Below, one piece after another: positions 61,242 through 64,000 of a DNA stretch of 64,000 bases; position 1 is the stretch's first letter, and every line of letters starts with the position of its first letter. The notes below the pieces were generated by a model. The model was not told the DNA's origin and ran no database searches. It saw only the letters and a list, made by a program, of their open reading frames with translations. The stretch comes from Synechococcus sp. MVIR-18-1 (GTDB lineage Bacteria; Cyanobacteriota; Cyanobacteriia; PCC-6307; Cyanobiaceae). Position numbers and translations under genes: made by a program. The stretch covers positions 124,001 to 188,000 of the forward strand of contig NZ_CP047942.1 in assembly GCF_014279835.1 (NCBI RefSeq). Direction: 5' to 3'.

Positions 61242-62123
61242 ATGATTTTAATCACTGGGTCAGATGGGATTATTGGCAGACAGTTGTGTAACGAGTTGCT
61301 GTCTCAAAATATTCCATTTATGCCAATAACTCATCGCCGTAAGTGTCATACTTTGCATAACGCTTTGCAAGTCAATCTCGCAGATGATACTGGGCAACTT
61401 TTAAAGTATGCTTCAAATTTTTCTGCAATTGTCCATCTCGCAGCAGCTGTACCTCATAGTTTAAATTATCCGGACAATTCTTACTCTGCAGAGCTTACAA
61501 GAAGAATGGATCAACATATACTTAATATTCAATCACTTACCGGTGTCCCACTCATTTATGCTTCAACTTGCGGTCTCTATGATCGATTGCTTCAGGATAT
61601 CAAATTCGAAAAAGATCCTTCTCAGTTAAAAATTGCATCTCCGTACTTTGAAGCAAAGTTTGATGGAGAAAAGCTTTTTTTGAAGGATGGCCTCTCTACA
61701 ATCCTAAGACTTTCTGCTCCTATTGGTTCTGGATTAAAGTCTCGATTGGTATTAAGTCGATTTATTTGCAAAGCTCGCATAGGCGGTAAAATTGAAATTT
61801 GGGGCAGTGGCAATAGAGAGCAAGATTTTATAGATACTTCTGATATTGCCCAATTGATTATTAAAATTCTTCAGCAACCCAAATCAATGATTCTCAATGT
61901 TGCATCTGGCGTACCCATTACAATGGCATCACTTGCTGAAACAGTTGTCTCATCATTAGAATCTGGATCCATAGAACATACAGGTCAATCAGATCCTCGT
62001 GACGCTGAAACTGCACGTTATTCTATATCTCTTGCCAAACACCACTATAATTGGGAACCTCAATGTACACTTGATAAATCAGTCAAAAAGCTCATTCATG
62101 AAGATTTTGAGAGGAATTTCTAA
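61242..62123 (+). CDS. NAD-dependent epimerase/dehydratase-like SDR
   Basis: This extended SDR of 293 residues has ILITGSDGIIGRQLCNELL (about 2-20), IVHLAAAVPHSLNYPDN and the serine site YASTCGLYD. The YxxxK site appears as Y-F-E-A-K. It is short for the family. It probably acts on a deoxy- or amino-sugar nucleotide from the same operon; the reaction cannot be fixed. It starts 9 nt after the ATP-grasp gene, and its stop overlaps the next start by one base (TAATG). Confidence 0.8.
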   Translation: MILITGSDGIIGRQLCNELLSQNIPFMPITHRRKCHTLHNALQVNLADDTGQLLKYASNFSAIVHLAAAVPHSLNYPDNSYSAELTRRMDQHILNIQSLTGVPLIYASTCGLYDRLLQDIKFEKDPSQLKIASPYFEAKFDGEKLFLKDGLSTILRLSAPIGSGLKSRLVLSRFICKARIGGKIEIWGSGNREQDFIDTSDIAQLIIKILQQPKSMILNVASGVPITMASLAETVVSSLESGSIEHTGQSDPRDAETARYSISLAKHHYNWEPQCTLDKSVKKLIHEDFERNF

Positions 62124-63241
62124 TGAACTCAAGCTCTTTGTTGATTCCTAATTTGCCATTCTGTATTGGAGCTTCTTTAACATCCAACAATCCTTCCGGA
62201 TTGCCTAGCACATATCCTTTTCAATTAGAGTTAAATAGATCTCTTTGCAGATTAGAACAGTCTGTAAATAAAGAATTAGAATCTTTGCTAGAAAAGGCCT
62301 ATCTTGTTGGAAATGAGATGGGAACGCCCTCGGATGATACTAATCTTGGTAGACCGTATGTTGACGATTTCATATCCTTTGTTAGCAAATTTTCCTCCCA
62401 TTCTGGATCTTTACTTGAGATCGGTGCTGGTACTGGATTTTTAAGTAAACGATTAAGTGAAGAGGGTTGGACTGTAACTAGTATTGAGCCTGGAACGGGA
62501 TATCAGCCCCAATGGATCTCTAATGATGTAGATGTTATTAATGACTTTTTTCCATCAGCGGAAATTTCAGGTCAATTTGATGTAATTGTGTTCTATACAG
62601 TTCTAGAACATATTAAAGATACAAAGTCATTTCTTACTGATGTAAAAAATTATTTGAAGCCTAATGGTTATATATTTCTTGCAGTACCAGATTGCACACT
62701 TGAAATTTCTAATTGTGATGCAAGTATTTTGTTGCATGAACATTTTCACTATTTCACCAAGCACTCATTGCTAAATACTTTAATTGAATCGGGTTTAACA
62801 GGAAAAGTCTATCCTTCTGAGTATGGCCGTTGTCTATATGCAGTTGCCCAAATTTCTTTAGAGGTGCAAATCCCACAAGTATCTAATATACATTTGGTCG
62901 AATACTCAGACTATATTAGTGGCATACTCAAAGCGCAATCTAAGCTTTCGAGTATGTTTAACAATTGGCTTAATAAAGGACAGCTAGGGATATTTTGCCC
63001 AAGTCGTTTGTTGAATTTAATGTCACCAGATAATGATTTCTTATTTTACGATGATTCTCCAGCCTTGCATGGCAAATTTTATCCACCATTCTCTTCACAA
63101 GTACGAAGTCGCGCAGATTTATTCATTGATAAACCTGATAAGATTTTAATCGCGTCAAGAACTTTTGGTTCTAAAATAAAAACGGATCTTTTGAATTCCG
63201 GCTTGAATTCAGATATTATTTTGATAAGTGATTTGTTGTGA
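62123..63241 (+). CDS. Class I SAM-dependent methyltransferase (sugar C- or O-methylation candidate)
   Basis: The 372-residue protein has an N-terminal part of 80 residues, then the SAM motif LLEIGAGTGFLSKRLSEEGW (about 95-114), the acidic SIEPG strand, and FDVIVFYTVLEHIKD. The C-terminal 130 residues form a second domain with FYDDSPALHGKF, as in the C-methyltransferases that act on dTDP- or CDP-sugars (the NDP-sugar C-methyltransferase group has a similar C-terminal part). The usual Cys-rich zinc site of that group at the N terminus is not seen, so the comparison is loose. Overlaps the next gene by 4 nt. Confidence 0.78.
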   Translation: MNSSSLLIPNLPFCIGASLTSNNPSGLPSTYPFQLELNRSLCRLEQSVNKELESLLEKAYLVGNEMGTPSDDTNLGRPYVDDFISFVSKFSSHSGSLLEIGAGTGFLSKRLSEEGWTVTSIEPGTGYQPQWISNDVDVINDFFPSAEISGQFDVIVFYTVLEHIKDTKSFLTDVKNYLKPNGYIFLAVPDCTLEISNCDASILLHEHFHYFTKHSLLNTLIESGLTGKVYPSEYGRCLYAVAQISLEVQIPQVSNIHLVEYSDYISGILKAQSKLSSMFNNWLNKGQLGIFCPSRLLNLMSPDNDFLFYDDSPALHGKFYPPFSSQVRSRADLFIDKPDKILIASRTFGSKIKTDLLNSGLNSDIILISDLL

Positions 63242-63987
63242 ACAAGCAAATATCAAAACATAATAATGTAACTCGATGGTCGACAATTTCTAGATGTCTT
63301 CCGCAATTTCATTTTGAAGATGTGTCTTCTTTAACCTTCGACATCGATTGGGCCTGTGATGAGATATTAGCTGACTGCATTAACTTGGTTGAAAGTTATA
63401 ACATCCCTGCCACATGGTTTGTTACTCATGACACACCTTTATTGTCTAGGTTGCGTGATAATAATAATTTTGAACTTGGTATTCATCCAAATTTTAATAA
63501 TTTGCTCAACGGTCCTTGTAATACACAATCTATCGACAAAATTATCGATGACCTTTTGAATCTTGTCCCTGAAGCGGTATCAGTACGCAGCCATTCTATG
63601 GTTCAAAGTTCCAGACTGCAGGATGTTTTTTCAAAGAAAGGACTTATATTTGATTGTAATCATTTTATTCCTGAGCAATCTAAAATTGTATTAAAGCCTT
63701 GGTCTCTCTGGAATGGCTTGATAAAAGTTCCCCATTTTTGGGAGGATGATGTTTTTTGTTTATATCCTAAGGGCACTGAGCCAGATCTTTTGTTATCGCG
63801 AGAAGGGCTTAAAGTATTTGATTTTCATCCAATTCATGTTTTTCTAAATACAGAATCTATCGAACGCTATGAAAATTCGAGGAATGTACATCATGATGCT
63901 TCCCAATTAATTGATTATCGTTTTCCGGGACACGGTGTTCGTAATCAGCTTTTAAACTTAATTAAAACCCATGACAATGATAAATAA
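63238..63987 (+). CDS. Polysaccharide deacetylase-like protein
   Basis: The 249-residue protein has a NodB-like metal site start SLTFDIDWACDEI (TFDxD), the IHPN segment at about 80 where deacetylases have the two metal histidines (usually HTHxH-like), and VRSHSM. It resembles the WbmS-type proteins of O-antigen loci. Only part of the usual His pattern can be recognised, so activity is uncertain. Start GTG 63238, overlapping the methyltransferase stop by 4 nt. It would remove an acetyl group from a sugar nucleotide or lipid-linked sugar. Confidence 0.75.
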   Translation: MNKQISKHNNVTRWSTISRCLPQFHFEDVSSLTFDIDWACDEILADCINLVESYNIPATWFVTHDTPLLSRLRDNNNFELGIHPNFNNLLNGPCNTQSIDKIIDDLLNLVPEAVSVRSHSMVQSSRLQDVFSKKGLIFDCNHFIPEQSKIVLKPWSLWNGLIKVPHFWEDDVFCLYPKGTEPDLLLSREGLKVFDFHPIHVFLNTESIERYENSRNVHHDASQLIDYRFPGHGVRNQLLNLIKTHDNDK

Positions 63988-64000
63988 GAATATTATATGC
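63977..64000 (+). CDS. Possible start of the next gene, cut by the window edge
   Basis: ATG 63977 begins a frame (MINKNIIC) that overlaps the end of the deacetylase-like gene by 11 nt and is open to the edge of the window. Overlapping starts are the rule in this operon, so it may be the next gene, but only eight codons are visible. Confidence 0.3.

Overview
The window looks like the chromosome of a marine picocyanobacterium of the Synechococcus type. It carries psaC (photosystem I), a thiC behind a TPP riboswitch, lysS, smpB, ruvB, tkt, fabF, acpP and glmS with protein sequences close to those of marine Synechococcus, together with a large cell-surface polysaccharide region. Species assignment is inference from gene content and sequence style; no rRNA or tRNA gene was seen.

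Layout. (1) 1-15.1 kb is compact, GC-richer core genome: the end of a sugar-binding protein, an OmpR-type response regulator, lysS, a four-gene minus-strand operon starting with ergothioneine genes egtB-egtD, a kinase-like membrane protein with degenerate catalytic motifs, smpB, and a plus-strand run ruvB-TPR protein-M20 peptidase-small membrane protein-HEAT protein, then riboswitch-thiC. (2) 15.1-29.5 kb is AT-rich and looks acquired. An unbroken chain of overlapping genes encodes rfbF-rfbG-rfbH (CDP-3,6-dideoxyhexose route), an acylating aldehyde dehydrogenase, a 4-hydroxy-2-oxoacid aldolase, an atypical SDR, a ThDP enzyme, a second SDR and an FkbM methyltransferase, followed by a GT2 transferase and a GtrA-like protein. 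A convergent gene encodes a large membrane protein. (3) 29.6-38.1 kb returns to core-like sequence: tkt, fabF and acpP on the minus strand, psaC and glmS on the plus strand, then a UDP-xylose synthase-like gene and manC. (4) 38.3-47.1 kb holds a Wzz-like protein, a YdcF-family protein, and a dense block of seven two-gene toxin-antitoxin or HEPN/MNT-type modules mixed with several broken copies. (5) 47.5-48.5 kb is a decayed gmd-fcl fusion. (6) 48.6-64 kb is a second sugar nucleotide island: a UDP-glucuronate 4-epimerase-like gene, a WbpA/D/E/B set for a diacetamido-uronic acid, an L-2-hydroxyglutarate oxidase, and a coupled series with a second aminotransferase, an asparagine-synthase-like amidotransferase, a phosphoesterase, an ATP-grasp ligase, an SDR, a methyltransferase and a deacetylase-like protein.

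How it works together. The surface loci appear to build at least two unusual sugars. The first may be a branched 3,6-dideoxyhexose whose side chain is supplied by the aldolase/dehydrogenase/ThDP enzymes; I regard this combination as the strongest candidate for an undescribed pathway. The second is a UDP-2,3-diacetamido-uronic acid route in which the hydroxyglutarate oxidase would recycle the by-product of the WbpB step. The toxin-antitoxin block sits between the two sugar loci and shows repeated duplication, truncation and fusion of fragments.
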